Origin: Candidatus Hecatellales archaeon B24
Lineage (GTDB): Archaea; Thermoproteota; Bathyarchaeia; Hecatellales; Hecatellaceae
Direction: 5' to 3'
Length of the DNA stretch: 12,457 bases
NCBI GenBank assembly: GCA_001593855.1
Contig: LUCC01000023.1
Location: 1-12,457 of the forward strand
Position numbers and translations under genes: made by a program. The notes under the pieces are model-generated. The model ran no database searches. It saw only the letters and a program-made list of their open reading frames with translations, and was not told the DNA's origin. The first letter of the stretch is position 1. Each line of letters starts with the position of its first letter. Below, piece after piece: positions 1 through 6,986 of this stretch.

Positions 1-1260
1 AAGTCCTACGCCTGGGGCAGGAGAAATCATTATTCCCCCTGTTTCCGTCTGCCACCAAGTGTCAACGATAGGGCATTTACCTTTCCCGATTTTTTCGAAG
101 TACCACAGCCAGGCCTCCGGGTTTATGGGCTCTCCAACGCTTCCCAGAACTTGGAGGCTTTCTAGGTCGTGTTTTTCAACCCATTCTTCCCCGTATCGCA
201 TGAACATTCTTACGGCTGTGGGTGAAGTGTAGAAGATGGTTACCCTGTATTTTTCGACTATGGACCACCATCGGTCTGGTGCCGGATAGTCTGGGGCGCC
301 CTCGTAAACAACGATGGAGGCTCCATGGCTTAGAGGGGCGTAAACTATGGAGCTGTGGCCTGTGACCCATCCTACGTCGGCGGTGCACCAGTAAACGCTG
401 TCCTCTTTGATGTTGAAAACCCACTGGTACATGGAATGGTTGAAAACCATGTAGCCTCCTGTACCGTGGACTATGCCTTTAGGCTTGCCGGTGGTTCCGG
501 AAGTGTACAGTATGTATAGGGGGTCTGTGGACTCTAAGGGTTCAGGCTTAACGTAGTTTTCCGCTTCCTTAAGCAGCTCGTGAAGCCAGAGGTCTCTTCC
601 CTCCTCCATTTGAACCTCTGAGCCTGTTCTCTTAACCACCAGAACCTTTTCAACGGACTTCATGGTTTCCATGGCCTTGTCAACGGTTGCCTTTAGAGGT
701 ATGATTTTACTCCGCCTGTATCCTCCATCAGCCGTTACCACAATTTTAGCTTGAACATCGTTAACCCTGTCAGCTAGGGCTCCAGTGCTGAACCCTGAGA
801 ATATGACGGTGTGAGGAGCTCCAATCCTGGCGCAGGCAAGCATGAAGATGGGGAGCTCCGGTATCATAGGCAGGTAAAGGGCAACCCTGTCGCCCTTTCC
901 AACACCAAGCTTCCTGAGAACGGAGGCAAACCTGTTAACTTCTCTGTAAAGCTCGGCGTAGCTTAGGGTGCGGCTGTCGCCCGGTTCACCCTCCCAGTAG
1001 AGGGCAACCTTGTTCCTACGCCAGCTTTTCATGTGAACGTCCACACAAATATAAGAAGCGTTAATTCTGCCTCCTACAAACCATCTGGCGAAGGGAGGGT
1101 CCCACTCTAAAACTTTATCCCACGTTTTAAACCATTCAATTTTTCTGGCTTCCCTGTCCCAGAAGGCTTCGATATCCTGCAGGGACTTCTCGTAGTATTC
1201 CAAGTATTTCCTCGTAGGCCAGTATTTCTCTTTGAAAGGTAGGCTTACCTCTTCCGGCAA
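1..1260 (-). CDS. acs: Acetyl-CoA synthetase, AMP-forming (partial, C-terminus outside window)
   Basis: Activates acetate with ATP and CoA to acetyl-CoA, AMP and PPi in the cytoplasm. I read 420 uninterrupted codons from position 1260 to the window edge. The adenylate-forming phosphate loop TSGTTGKPKG lies at residues 253-262 and the family motif TWWQTETGG at 401-409. The N-terminal part also matches the family, with Tyr-Trp-rich segments ahead of the adenylation core. The family is about 650 residues, so roughly 200 or more are missing, including the C-terminal lid with the conserved catalytic lysine. The start is TTG at 1260: an in-frame TGA lies two codons upstream, and GAGGTGA (1267-1273) is spaced seven bases or fewer from it. 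It is a single gene behind a structured intergenic stretch. A close relative such as propionyl-CoA synthetase cannot be fully excluded without the C-terminus. Confidence 0.93.
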   Translation of the reverse strand, partial: MPEEVSLPFKEKYWPTRKYLEYYEKSLQDIEAFWDREARKIEWFKTWDKVLEWDPPFARWFVGGRINASYICVDVHMKSWRRNKVALYWEGEPGDSRTLSYAELYREVNRFASVLRKLGVGKGDRVALYLPMIPELPIFMLACARIGAPHTVIFSGFSTGALADRVNDVQAKIVVTADGGYRRSKIIPLKATVDKAMETMKSVEKVLVVKRTGSEVQMEEGRDLWLHELLKEAENYVKPEPLESTDPLYILYTSGTTGKPKGIVHGTGGYMVFNHSMYQWVFNIKEDSVYWCTADVGWVTGHSSIVYAPLSHGASIVVYEGAPDYPAPDRWWSIVEKYRVTIFYTSPTAVRMFMRYGEEWVEKHDLESLQVLGSVGEPINPEAWLWYFEKIGKGKCPIVDTWWQTETGGIMISPAPGVGL

Positions 1261-1266
1261 AGCGTT

Positions 1267-1273
1267 TCACCTC
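1267..1273 (-). promoter_or_regulatory. Shine-Dalgarno site fixing the TTG start of acs
   Basis: GAGGTGA on the minus strand, seven bases or fewer ahead of TTG at 1260. It includes the TGA that closes the upstream frame, so the acs start cannot lie further upstream. Confidence 0.7.
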
Positions 1274-1310
1274 AGCTAGTATAGGCTTACCTTACATTAG
1301 AGGTTAACCC

Positions 1311-1328
1311 TTAAAAACTAACTTTAAA
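1311..1328 (-). promoter_or_regulatory. Candidate TATA box(es) for acs
   Basis: On the minus strand TTTAAA (1323-1328) and TTTTTAA (1311-1317) are both TATA-like. With archaeal spacing of about 25 bases they predict transcription starts near 1300 or 1288, giving leaders of about 30-40 bases with the SD inside. Which one is used cannot be decided from sequence. Confidence 0.4.
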
Positions 1329-1332
1329 CCTT

Positions 1333-1434
1333 GGAATAGGCTCGGGGTCCGCCCCGCAGTTTAAGGTCAACGCCTCCAACGGCTCCCCTACACCAGGGGT
1401 CTTCATCCCCCAATTATTAAAGGGGAAGAATTCC
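1333..1434 (-). other. GC-hairpin-rich intergenic stretch, possible structured RNA
   Basis: Non-coding stretch between mgtE and acs. On the minus strand GGAAT (1430-1434) can pair with ATTCC (1333-1337), enclosing three possible hairpins: CCCC/GGGG (1407-1425), CCCC/GGGG with a 7-base loop (1385-1399), and CGGGG/CCCCG with a 4-base loop (1343-1356). The GGGG at 1396-1399 could instead pair with CCCC at 1407-1410, so the folds compete. I find no tRNA and no reading frame here. It could be the 3' untranslated region of mgtE, a long leader of acs, or an independent small RNA. Confidence 0.3.
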
Positions 1435-1454
1435 GCCATTTTAATCTTAGCTTT

Positions 1455-2804
1455 TCAGCCTAGGACTAGAACTGCTACAAGGAAGTATATGGTTAACCCT
1501 ATGGCGTCGGCGACGGTTGTCACCAGGGGGGCTGAGATGGTGGCGGGGTCAATACCTATCTTCGCCACGAAGAGGGGCATGATTCCGCCCATAAGGTTAA
1601 CCACAAAAATTATTATGATGATGGCTAAGGCGAGAATAATGGAAACCCAAAGCTGGAAGGTTACAGCGAAGCTTAAAGCGAAAAGGAAAGGTGAAATCAC
1701 GAGGCCTAGAAGCGTTGAAACCATGGATTCCTTCACAAGGATTCTCAGGAGGTCTCTCAGGCTTAGCTCTCCTACTGCAAGCCCTCTAATCACCAAGGTT
1801 GAGGTTTGAACTCCGGAGTTTCCTCCAGTTGACGATATGAGCGGGATGAAGAAGGCTAAAGCTATGGTTGCCGAAATAACCTTTTCAAAGGAGCTTATGA
1901 TGAAGGCTACAACAACCTCTACAAGGCACAGCATGATAAGCCATAAAACCCTCTTCTTCACAAGGTCTGTTATTTTAGCTGCCAGGTAGGGGGCTGTAAC
2001 CTTCACGGTGGCGGCAAGCTTCAAAAGGTCTTCACCGCTCTCCTTAACTATCACGTCTATAACATCGTCGACGGTTATGGCTCCCAGCAGCTTCCCCTTG
2101 TCGTCTACCACCGGCAGCTCTATGAGGTCATACCGTGCCACTATCCTAGCAGCCTCCTCCTGGTCTGTTCCAGGCTTAACCACGGCTAAGGGCGAAGCCA
2201 CCACATCTCGAAGCTTTTTATCTCTCGGAGACAGGAGCAACTCCTTGCTTGAGATTACTCCCTTAAGCTTCTCGTCGGAGTCCACAGCGTAAATGTAGTG
2301 GCTTGTGTCATACTCGTCGAATTTAAGTCTGACCGTGAACTCCTTTATGACCTTGTCAACTTCTAACCCTTCAAAAAAGATGGGAATCCTGTTAGTCATC
2401 AAGCCTCCTGCAGTGTCAGGAGGATAAGCTAAAAGCGGCTTAACCTCGTTCAGCTTCCAGGTTGGAAGCCACTTTGAAAGCTTCTTCTTCCAGTGGAATG
2501 GAAGCTTGTTGAAGAGATCTGAAAGCTCGTCAGCCGGGAGGGAAGTTGCAATTTTAATCAGTCTTTCCCGCTCGATTTCTACGACGACGCTTTCCAAGAT
2601 TTCGGATGGAAGCTTTGGCAGGATTCTTCCTGCAACCTCGTCGGGGAGCAGGCGGATAAGCCTTCCCCGGTCTTCCCTTGGAATTCTCTCGAGAATGTAA
2701 GGTATGTCGATTTTGGATACAAGCAGTCTAAGGTCTTCGTCTGCCTCAATACGCTCGATGATTTCTTCAGCTTCCAGCCTGGTTTTCACGTTTTCAACGG
2801 TCAT
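1455..2804 (-). CDS. mgtE: MgtE-family Mg2+ channel/transporter
   Basis: Cytoplasmic-membrane Mg2+ channel whose soluble domains sense internal Mg2+. Its 449 residues match the usual length. The order is an MgtE N-terminal helical domain (about 20-125), the linker motif YPPDTAGGLMT (127-137), a CBS pair (about 138-255), and a five-helix membrane domain (about 285-449). The pore-region motif GGNSGVQ is at 327-333. Asp433, in TTVADAIG, corresponds by position to the pore aspartate known in Thermus MgtE. The start is ATG at 2804; a stop lies six codons upstream and no clear SD precedes it. It follows a K+ channel gene by 74 bases but has its own TATA-like box. The assignment is secure; transport of other divalent ions such as Co2+ is possible for the family. 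Confidence 0.95.
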   Translation of the reverse strand: MTVENVKTRLEAEEIIERIEADEDLRLLVSKIDIPYILERIPREDRGRLIRLLPDEVAGRILPKLPSEILESVVVEIERERLIKIATSLPADELSDLFNKLPFHWKKKLSKWLPTWKLNEVKPLLAYPPDTAGGLMTNRIPIFFEGLEVDKVIKEFTVRLKFDEYDTSHYIYAVDSDEKLKGVISSKELLLSPRDKKLRDVVASPLAVVKPGTDQEEAARIVARYDLIELPVVDDKGKLLGAITVDDVIDVIVKESGEDLLKLAATVKVTAPYLAAKITDLVKKRVLWLIMLCLVEVVVAFIISSFEKVISATIALAFFIPLISSTGGNSGVQTSTLVIRGLAVGELSLRDLLRILVKESMVSTLLGLVISPFLFALSFAVTFQLWVSIILALAIIIIIFVVNLMGGIMPLFVAKIGIDPATISAPLVTTVADAIGLTIYFLVAVLVLG

Positions 2805-2857
2805 TGAGGTCAGTCCAGCCTAGCCCTAAACCAGAAAGAAATTGAGGGGGTTTAACC

Positions 2858-2865
2858 TATTAAAT
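2858..2865 (-). promoter_or_regulatory. Candidate TATA box for mgtE
   Basis: ATTTAATA on the minus strand, centred about 57 bases from the mgtE ATG. It predicts a transcription start near 2835 and a leader of about 30 bases. Confidence 0.45.
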
Positions 2866-2878
2866 GTCTTGTATGGTC

Positions 2879-3862
2879 TTACTTCTCCGCGAGAATGTGC
2901 TCAAGCTTTTTTATTTGGTCCCGCTTGCCTATGGCGAGAAGTATGCATCCGCTTTTCAGAATGGTTTCCGGTCTGGGTGTGATGTCTAGGCCGTCTTTAT
3001 GGCAGACGGCGAAGATTTTAGCTCCACTCTGCTCTTCAAGCTTGGACTCGGTGAGGGTTTTCTGGACGATGGTTGAGGCTTCGTCGATGCGGAAGTGAGC
3101 TATTTCCACGTCCTTGGTTAGGGCAAGCGTTTCTAGAACCTCGATTACATGGGGGCTTGTTAAGGCTCTTGCCAGCATTTTTCCTCCTTCAAGCTCTGGG
3201 GCTACAACTCTGTCGGCTCCAACCTTGTAAACCTTGTCGATGACCTCCCGGTTGCTTACCTTTGTCACCACGTAAATGTTAGGGTTCAAGGTTTTAGCTG
3301 TTATAGTTATGAAAACGTTGTCGGAGTCTTCTTCTAGGACGGTGGCAAGCCCTTTAGCCTTCTCCACACCAGCCTTCCTTAACGTTTCTTCTTCTAGAGG
3401 AGAGCCTTCGATTACCGGTATACCTTTCTCGGAGAGCTCTCTAACAACTTCAGGGTTTCTTTCTACCACTACGAATTTTTCGCCTGTCCGGCTGAGCTCG
3501 CTCACTATAATCTGACCTATTCTCCCGTAACCGCAAATTATGTAGTGATTTTCCAGGAATTTTTTCTCCGGTGCCTTAGGCTTTAAAACCTCCATAACGC
3601 TTCTCCTGGTCACCTCTTCCACAATTGTTTCTAGGGCTACGGCGAGGATGCCTATTCCTATAAGTATCAGCATGGATGTAAATAGTTTGCTTTCAGGAGT
3701 CACGGGGTAGATTTCGCCGTAGCCAACCGTTGAAAGAGTTACAACCGTAAAGTAGAAGGCGTCAAGCAGGGGAAGCCTTAAAAGTACAGAGTTGCCGATG
3801 GTTCCAACGGCGAAAACAACGAACAAAGCTACCATGGCGAAGGTTAGTCGCTTCCTAACCAT
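2879..3862 (-). CDS. MthK-like potassium channel with RCK (TrkA-N/TrkA-C) gating domain
   Basis: Two-transmembrane K+ channel with a cytoplasmic ligand-gating ring subunit, 327 residues. TM1 is about 7-28, the pore loop carries the K+ selectivity filter TVGYG (45-49), and TM2 is about 60-80. The TrkA-N/RCK domain starts near residue 106 with the Rossmann glycine motif GYGRIG (111-116). A TrkA-C domain fills about 240-327. This layout is that of MthK of Methanothermobacter. ATG at 3862 is chosen because it places Arg-Lys-Arg directly before TM1; no clear SD precedes it. Met90, at the TM2/RCK junction, has its own well-spaced SD, suggesting a second, soluble product. The ligand (Ca2+, nucleotide or other) cannot be told from sequence. 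Its downstream neighbour is mgtE, so cation channels are grouped here. Confidence 0.92.
   Translation of the reverse strand: MVRKRLTFAMVALFVVFAVGTIGNSVLLRLPLLDAFYFTVVTLSTVGYGEIYPVTPESKLFTSMLILIGIGILAVALETIVEEVTRRSVMEVLKPKAPEKKFLENHYIICGYGRIGQIIVSELSRTGEKFVVVERNPEVVRELSEKGIPVIEGSPLEEETLRKAGVEKAKGLATVLEEDSDNVFITITAKTLNPNIYVVTKVSNREVIDKVYKVGADRVVAPELEGGKMLARALTSPHVIEVLETLALTKDVEIAHFRIDEASTIVQKTLTESKLEEQSGAKIFAVCHKDGLDITPRPETILKSGCILLAIGKRDQIKKLEHILAEK
3603..3607 (-). promoter_or_regulatory. Internal ribosome binding site for a soluble RCK subunit
   Basis: AGGAG on the minus strand lies seven bases before the in-frame ATG at 3595 (Met90 of the K+ channel). Initiation there would give a 238-residue soluble RCK protein from 3595 to 2879. 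In MthK an internal start at the same place in the protein supplies half of the gating-ring subunits. Its use here is inferred. Confidence 0.5.
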
Positions 3863-3891
3863 AACCCAACCCGTTTAAAGGTAGCATCCAT

Positions 3892-3905
3892 AAGAAAAAA
3901 GAATT
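3892..3905 (-). terminator. Oligo-T terminator after enolase
   Basis: Five bases beyond the enolase stop the minus strand reads AATTCTTTTTTCTT, with six consecutive T. T-runs without a hairpin are typical archaeal intrinsic termination signals. Confidence 0.55.
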
Positions 3906-3909
3906 CCGT

Positions 3910-5190
3910 TCAGCGGGGTTTGAGGTGTGGAGTTAGGTCTGTAGGCTGAATTCTCTCGGGGTAGGCTTCCTGAACTCTTATGAGCTCATTGTATTTGGAA
4001 GCCCTCTCCCCGCCTATGACTCCTGTTTTGATTAGGGGGCAGCCGTAGGCTAGGGCGAGGTGAGCCAGCTTGCCGTCGCAGGTTTCGCCAGACCTGTGGG
4101 ATGCAACGGGAACCATGCCAGCATTTAAGGCGGAGTTCACAGCTTCCCAGGTGTCCGTCAGCGTTCCAACCTGGTTTGGCTTGATTATCACAGCGGTGGC
4201 AGCCTTAACCCGTATTCCAGCCTCCAGCCTCCTCCGGTTGGTTACGAAAAGGTCGTCCCCACAGATGAGGCATCCAAACTTTGAAGCTTTGGAGGTAAGC
4301 TCGGCGAAGCCTTCGAAGTCTTCCTCGTGAAGCGGGTCTTCAACGTAGGCAAGCTTAAACTTTCCGATGAGTTCCAGCATGAAGTCCAGCTGGCTTCCTC
4401 CATCCCTTGTTTTACCTTCAGAGGCGTAAACGTAAACCTGCTTCTCCCCGTCCCAGAGAGATGAGGAGGCAACGTCTAAACCCACTCTAATTCTGAGGCC
4501 AACCTCAGCTGAAACCTGCTCGGCGGCTTCAACAACCAGTGCTAGGGCTTCCTCGCTTCCTATCCTTGGAGCCCAGGCGCCTTCATCTCCTTTGCCTCCT
4601 GTGAAATCCGGAAGCTTCCTTTCAAGCGTTTTACCCAGAAGCCTGTGAACTTTGACAGCTGCAGCGTAGGCTTCCCAGATTTTCTCAGCCTTCTCAGGTA
4701 GGACGAGGAACTCTTGGATGTCAGGCGCTCCCTTGCCAGCATGTTTCCCTCCTCCTAAAACGTTTCCAAGAGGCAGGGGAATATGGACTTCACCTAGCTT
4801 CGCCATGTGAAGGAATAAGGGTTTACCAAGGCTTTTCGCTGCGGCTTCGGCTGCAGCCATGGAAACAGCGTAAGCAGTGTTGCCTCCTATCCTAGAAAAG
4901 TTTTCTGTCCCATCGATTTCGTGGAGAACCCTGTCAACTTCCTCCTGGTTTGAGGAGTCAACCCCGAGGAGTTTAGGCTCCACGAGCTTTCTGACTTTTT
5001 CTACTGCCTCCTCCACTCCTCCCCGGGGATAGTATTCAACTTCGTGTAGTCCACGGCTTTTGCCAGCTGGAGCCGCAGCTACACCGGCTCCTCCAAGCGT
5101 TTTAACAGTAATCTCTACCGTCTCCTCTCCCCGGCTGTTGAAGATTCTTCTGGCTTTCACTCCCTGAATTATGGTTAGAGTTGAGGACAA
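3910..5190 (-). CDS. eno: Enolase (phosphopyruvate hydratase), divergent loop variant
   Basis: Interconverts 2-phosphoglycerate and phosphoenolpyruvate in glycolysis/gluconeogenesis. Its 426 residues match the family. Catalytic and metal residues are all visible: GDEG with Glu203, metal ligands Asp239, Glu284 and Asp312, Lys337 in IIKPNQ, His365 in SHRSGET and Lys388 in IKTG. The usual mobile loop PSGASTG is PAGKSRG (41-47), keeping the serine (Ser45) and glycines. The N-terminal DSRGNPT signature reads NSRGEET (18-24), and GDEGGFAP reads GDEGAWAP. The start is TTG at 5190: a TGA lies two codons upstream, and AGGTG (5198-5202) is seven bases away. It follows rpoN, a standard archaeal neighbourhood, but has its own TATA box and ends at an oligo-T terminator. 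Confidence 0.95.
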   Translation of the reverse strand: MSSTLTIIQGVKARRIFNSRGEETVEITVKTLGGAGVAAAPAGKSRGLHEVEYYPRGGVEEAVEKVRKLVEPKLLGVDSSNQEEVDRVLHEIDGTENFSRIGGNTAYAVSMAAAEAAAKSLGKPLFLHMAKLGEVHIPLPLGNVLGGGKHAGKGAPDIQEFLVLPEKAEKIWEAYAAAVKVHRLLGKTLERKLPDFTGGKGDEGAWAPRIGSEEALALVVEAAEQVSAEVGLRIRVGLDVASSSLWDGEKQVYVYASEGKTRDGGSQLDFMLELIGKFKLAYVEDPLHEEDFEGFAELTSKASKFGCLICGDDLFVTNRRRLEAGIRVKAATAVIIKPNQVGTLTDTWEAVNSALNAGMVPVASHRSGETCDGKLAHLALAYGCPLIKTGVIGGERASKYNELIRVQEAYPERIQPTDLTPHLKPR

Positions 5191-5227
5191 CGTTCAACAC
5201 CTGATTAAAAGTTTTAAGTGGCAACAG

Positions 5228-5235
5228 TAAATTAA
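5228..5235 (-). promoter_or_regulatory. Candidate TATA box for enolase
   Basis: TTAATTTA on the minus strand in the gap between rpoN and eno. It predicts a transcription start near 5206, leaving a 15-base leader that contains the AGGTG SD at 5198-5202. Confidence 0.5.
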
Positions 5236-5245
5236 TGCTTCTCTT

Positions 5246-5260
5246 CTTTTCTCAGAAAAG
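5246..5260. promoter_or_regulatory. 15-bp perfect palindrome upstream of the enolase promoter
   Basis: CTTTTCT and AGAAAAG flank a single central base, immediately after the rpoN stop codon and about 10 bases upstream of the enolase TATA box. As RNA it would have a very tight loop. As DNA it has the form of a binding site for a dimeric regulator. Either a regulator site for eno or part of the rpoN 3' end is possible. Confidence 0.4.
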
Positions 5261-5485
5261 TTAAACTGCTTCCTCCCTACCGAAAAACTTTGAGTAGTCT
5301 AAAACTTCGTCTATGAGCTCTACGTGGGAAAGAAGCATCCTCCGGCAGCAGTAGCGGGTGATGCCCAGTTCGTCCAAAACTTTGGCAGGGTCTTCTCCGC
5401 TCTCAACTCTACGCTTGAATTCCTCCCATTTGTCTCCTATGAGTGCTCCACACGTGAAACATCTTATTGGAACCATTAAAGCCAA
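5261..5485 (-). CDS. rpoN: DNA-directed RNA polymerase subunit N (Rpo10)
   Basis: Small zinc-binding subunit of archaeal RNA polymerase, the homologue of eukaryotic Rpb10. It helps assemble the Rpo3/Rpo11 platform. Its 74 residues contain the two diagnostic halves of the zinc bundle, RCFTCG near the N-terminus and YCCRRM at about 45-50. TTG at 5485 is chosen because AGGGGA (5492-5497) lies six bases upstream. The ATG three codons later (5476) would give the more usual MVPIRC beginning but has no well-spaced SD. A strong TATA box (5544-5549) shows it is transcribed separately from the tungstate genes upstream. In many archaea it directly follows uS9; here a transporter cassette separates the two. 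rpoK is not present beside it. Confidence 0.96.
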   Translation of the reverse strand: MALMVPIRCFTCGALIGDKWEEFKRRVESGEDPAKVLDELGITRYCCRRMLLSHVELIDEVLDYSKFFGREEAV

Positions 5486-5543
5486 AACGGTTCCCCTACC
5501 CTCATCAGAGGAAAGCCAGCTAAGCTAAAGCCCACCAGCCTCC

Positions 5544-5549
5544 TATATA
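5544..5549 (-). promoter_or_regulatory. TATA box for rpoN
   Basis: TATATA within GCGTATATAGG on the minus strand, between tupC and rpoN. The predicted transcription start is near 5520, giving a leader of about 35 bases with the SD at 5492-5497. Confidence 0.55.
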
Positions 5550-5566
5550 CGCCTTACGCTTCAACC

Positions 5567-6292
5567 CTAAAAGAAGCTTTCACCCCTGAGAAACCTGGCA
5601 GCCTCAGGATGGGTTGAACCTGAGAAAACACGTGAAGCTTCTCCCTCCTCCAAAAGTCTCCCATGGAAAAGGATGGCAAGCCTGTCAGCCAGCCTTTTCG
5701 CCTGGAAAAGATTATGGGTTGAGACCACTAGGGTGGTTTCACGTTTTATTCTGCCTATGAAGGCTTCAACAGCGGAAGCACTGGAAGGGTCTAGGTTGAC
5801 TGTAGGTTCATCCAGCAGCAGAACCTCAGGCTTGAGGGCGATGGCCCTGGCTAGGGACAGTTTCTGCTGCTCCCCTCCGGAGAGGCTTCTAGCCCTTCTA
5901 TCCTTCAAATTTCTGATGCCAACTTTTTCTAGGGCTTCTAAGACATGCTCTTCCACTTCGGCTTTGGGCAGACCTCTAATTTTAAGCCCGTAAGCCACAT
6001 TTTCATAGACGGTGGTGTTGAAAACTGCGGCCCGCTGGAAAACCATGGTAACCTTTCTTCTAAGCTGACGGCTTAAACCGGCGTTAACAGGGTTTCCCTT
6101 GTAGAGTATTCTGCCCGAGTCTGGGGGTAGCAGTCCAGCCATAAGCTTTAGGAGGGTTGTCTTGCCTGCTCCGTTAGGCCCTAAAACCACGAGAACCTTG
6201 CCCCGTCTCACCTGCAAGCTTACGTCTAGGAGGGCTTTAACATCCCCGTAAACCTTGCTGACTTCCTCCAGCTCTAATACGATGTCAGCCAT
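5567..6292 (-). CDS. tupC: Tungstate ABC transporter, ATP-binding protein
   Basis: Cytoplasmic ATPase that powers tungstate import through TupB. Its 241 residues have a complete nucleotide-binding domain: Walker A GPNGAGKTT (38-46), Q-loop Gln86, signature LSGGE (137-141), Walker B VLLLDEP (157-163) and switch His193 in STHN. No C-terminal TOBE domain is present, unlike ModC/WtpC-type ATPases, which fits the Tup group. The ATG at 6292 begins two bases after the tupB stop, so translation is probably coupled. The substrate is assigned from the neighbouring TupA-type binding protein and permease; the ATPase alone would only show an importer of the oxyanion or sulfonate type. Confidence 0.9.
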   Translation of the reverse strand: MADIVLELEEVSKVYGDVKALLDVSLQVRRGKVLVVLGPNGAGKTTLLKLMAGLLPPDSGRILYKGNPVNAGLSRQLRRKVTMVFQRAAVFNTTVYENVAYGLKIRGLPKAEVEEHVLEALEKVGIRNLKDRRARSLSGGEQQKLSLARAIALKPEVLLLDEPTVNLDPSSASAVEAFIGRIKRETTLVVSTHNLFQAKRLADRLAILFHGRLLEEGEASRVFSGSTHPEAARFLRGESFF

Positions 6293-6294
6293 GG

Positions 6295-6978
6295 TCAGCC
6301 CAGCCTACGCTTGAAAAGGTTCACAGCTAGATTTAGGGCGAACACGATTAGCAGGAGAATCACCGTTAACGCTATGCCAAGCTCGATTTCTCCTCTAACG
6401 GTTTCCAAGGCTATGGCTGTGGTTAAAACCCGGGTTAAACCTTTAATGTTTCCTCCAACCATCAACGCTATGCCAAGCTCAGCTACAGCCCTGTTGAAGC
6501 TGGCAGCCACAGCCAGCATAATCCCGGAGGAAGCCTCTCTAACCACAGCCACAGCCTCCTGGAGGTGGGAAGCTCCAAGCGTTCGAGCTAAAAGCCTCAC
6601 GTCAGGGTCCACAGCCTCTAGGGCGCTGGTGGTGAAACTTACAATTAGAGGAGTTATCAGGATGGCTTGACCTAGCATTATGCCAACAGGATTATAAAGA
6701 AGGTGTAAGGGCCCTAGCGGGCCAGCCTTGGAGAAGAGCAGGTATAAGATTAAGCCTAAAGCCACGGTTGGCATACCTATCAGCGCGTTAAAGAAGCCTA
6801 TGAGAGCCGGTTTACCCTTGAAGTTTTTAAGCGCGATGGCTAAGCTTAGAGGGATGCTGAAAGATGCTGCCAGCAGGGTGGCTGAACCTGAAACCCCAAG
6901 CGACCTTAAGGTAACTTCCACCACCTCAGGGTTTCCCGAAGCCAGAAGGCGGAAGGCTTCCACCAAGCCTTCAAGCAT
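6295..6978 (-). CDS. tupB: Tungstate ABC transporter, permease protein
   Basis: Membrane channel subunit of the tungstate importer. Its 227 residues have about five hydrophobic segments (roughly 28-50, 57-82, 96-118, 150-172 and 198-221). A permease EAA-type loop around 121-143 contains ARTLGAS and docks the ATPase. Length and order match the TupB/ModB-like permeases. The ATG at 6978 lies eight bases past the tupA stop. A GGAGG inside the end of tupA is too far away to act as a normal SD, so initiation may depend on coupling to tupA. Tungstate specificity comes from the TupA neighbour. Confidence 0.9.
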   Translation of the reverse strand: MLEGLVEAFRLLASGNPEVVEVTLRSLGVSGSATLLAASFSIPLSLAIALKNFKGKPALIGFFNALIGMPTVALGLILYLLFSKAGPLGPLHLLYNPVGIMLGQAILITPLIVSFTTSALEAVDPDVRLLARTLGASHLQEAVAVVREASSGIMLAVAASFNRAVAELGIALMVGGNIKGLTRVLTTAIALETVRGEIELGIALTVILLLIVFALNLAVNLFKRRLG

Positions 6979-6986
6979 TTCATAAA

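Noticed and set aside
176..424. 82-codon open frame on the minus strand, offset from acs
   Set aside because: It lies inside the continuous acs frame, is rich in His/Arg/Pro as expected for an out-of-frame reading, and matches nothing.
1333..1434. tRNA gene in the GC-rich mgtE-acs gap
   Set aside because: Stems are present, but there is no D-loop or T-loop consensus, no 7-base acceptor stem and no plausible anticodon arm in either orientation.
4242..4742. Two out-of-frame minus-strand reading frames within enolase
   Set aside because: They are shadows of the enolase frame; enolase is intact with all catalytic residues, so there is no frameshift or nested gene to support.
5486..5566. Box C/D-type small RNA in the rpoN leader, suggested by CTGATGAGG
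   Set aside because: The box C match is imperfect and no correctly spaced box D or terminal stem is present.
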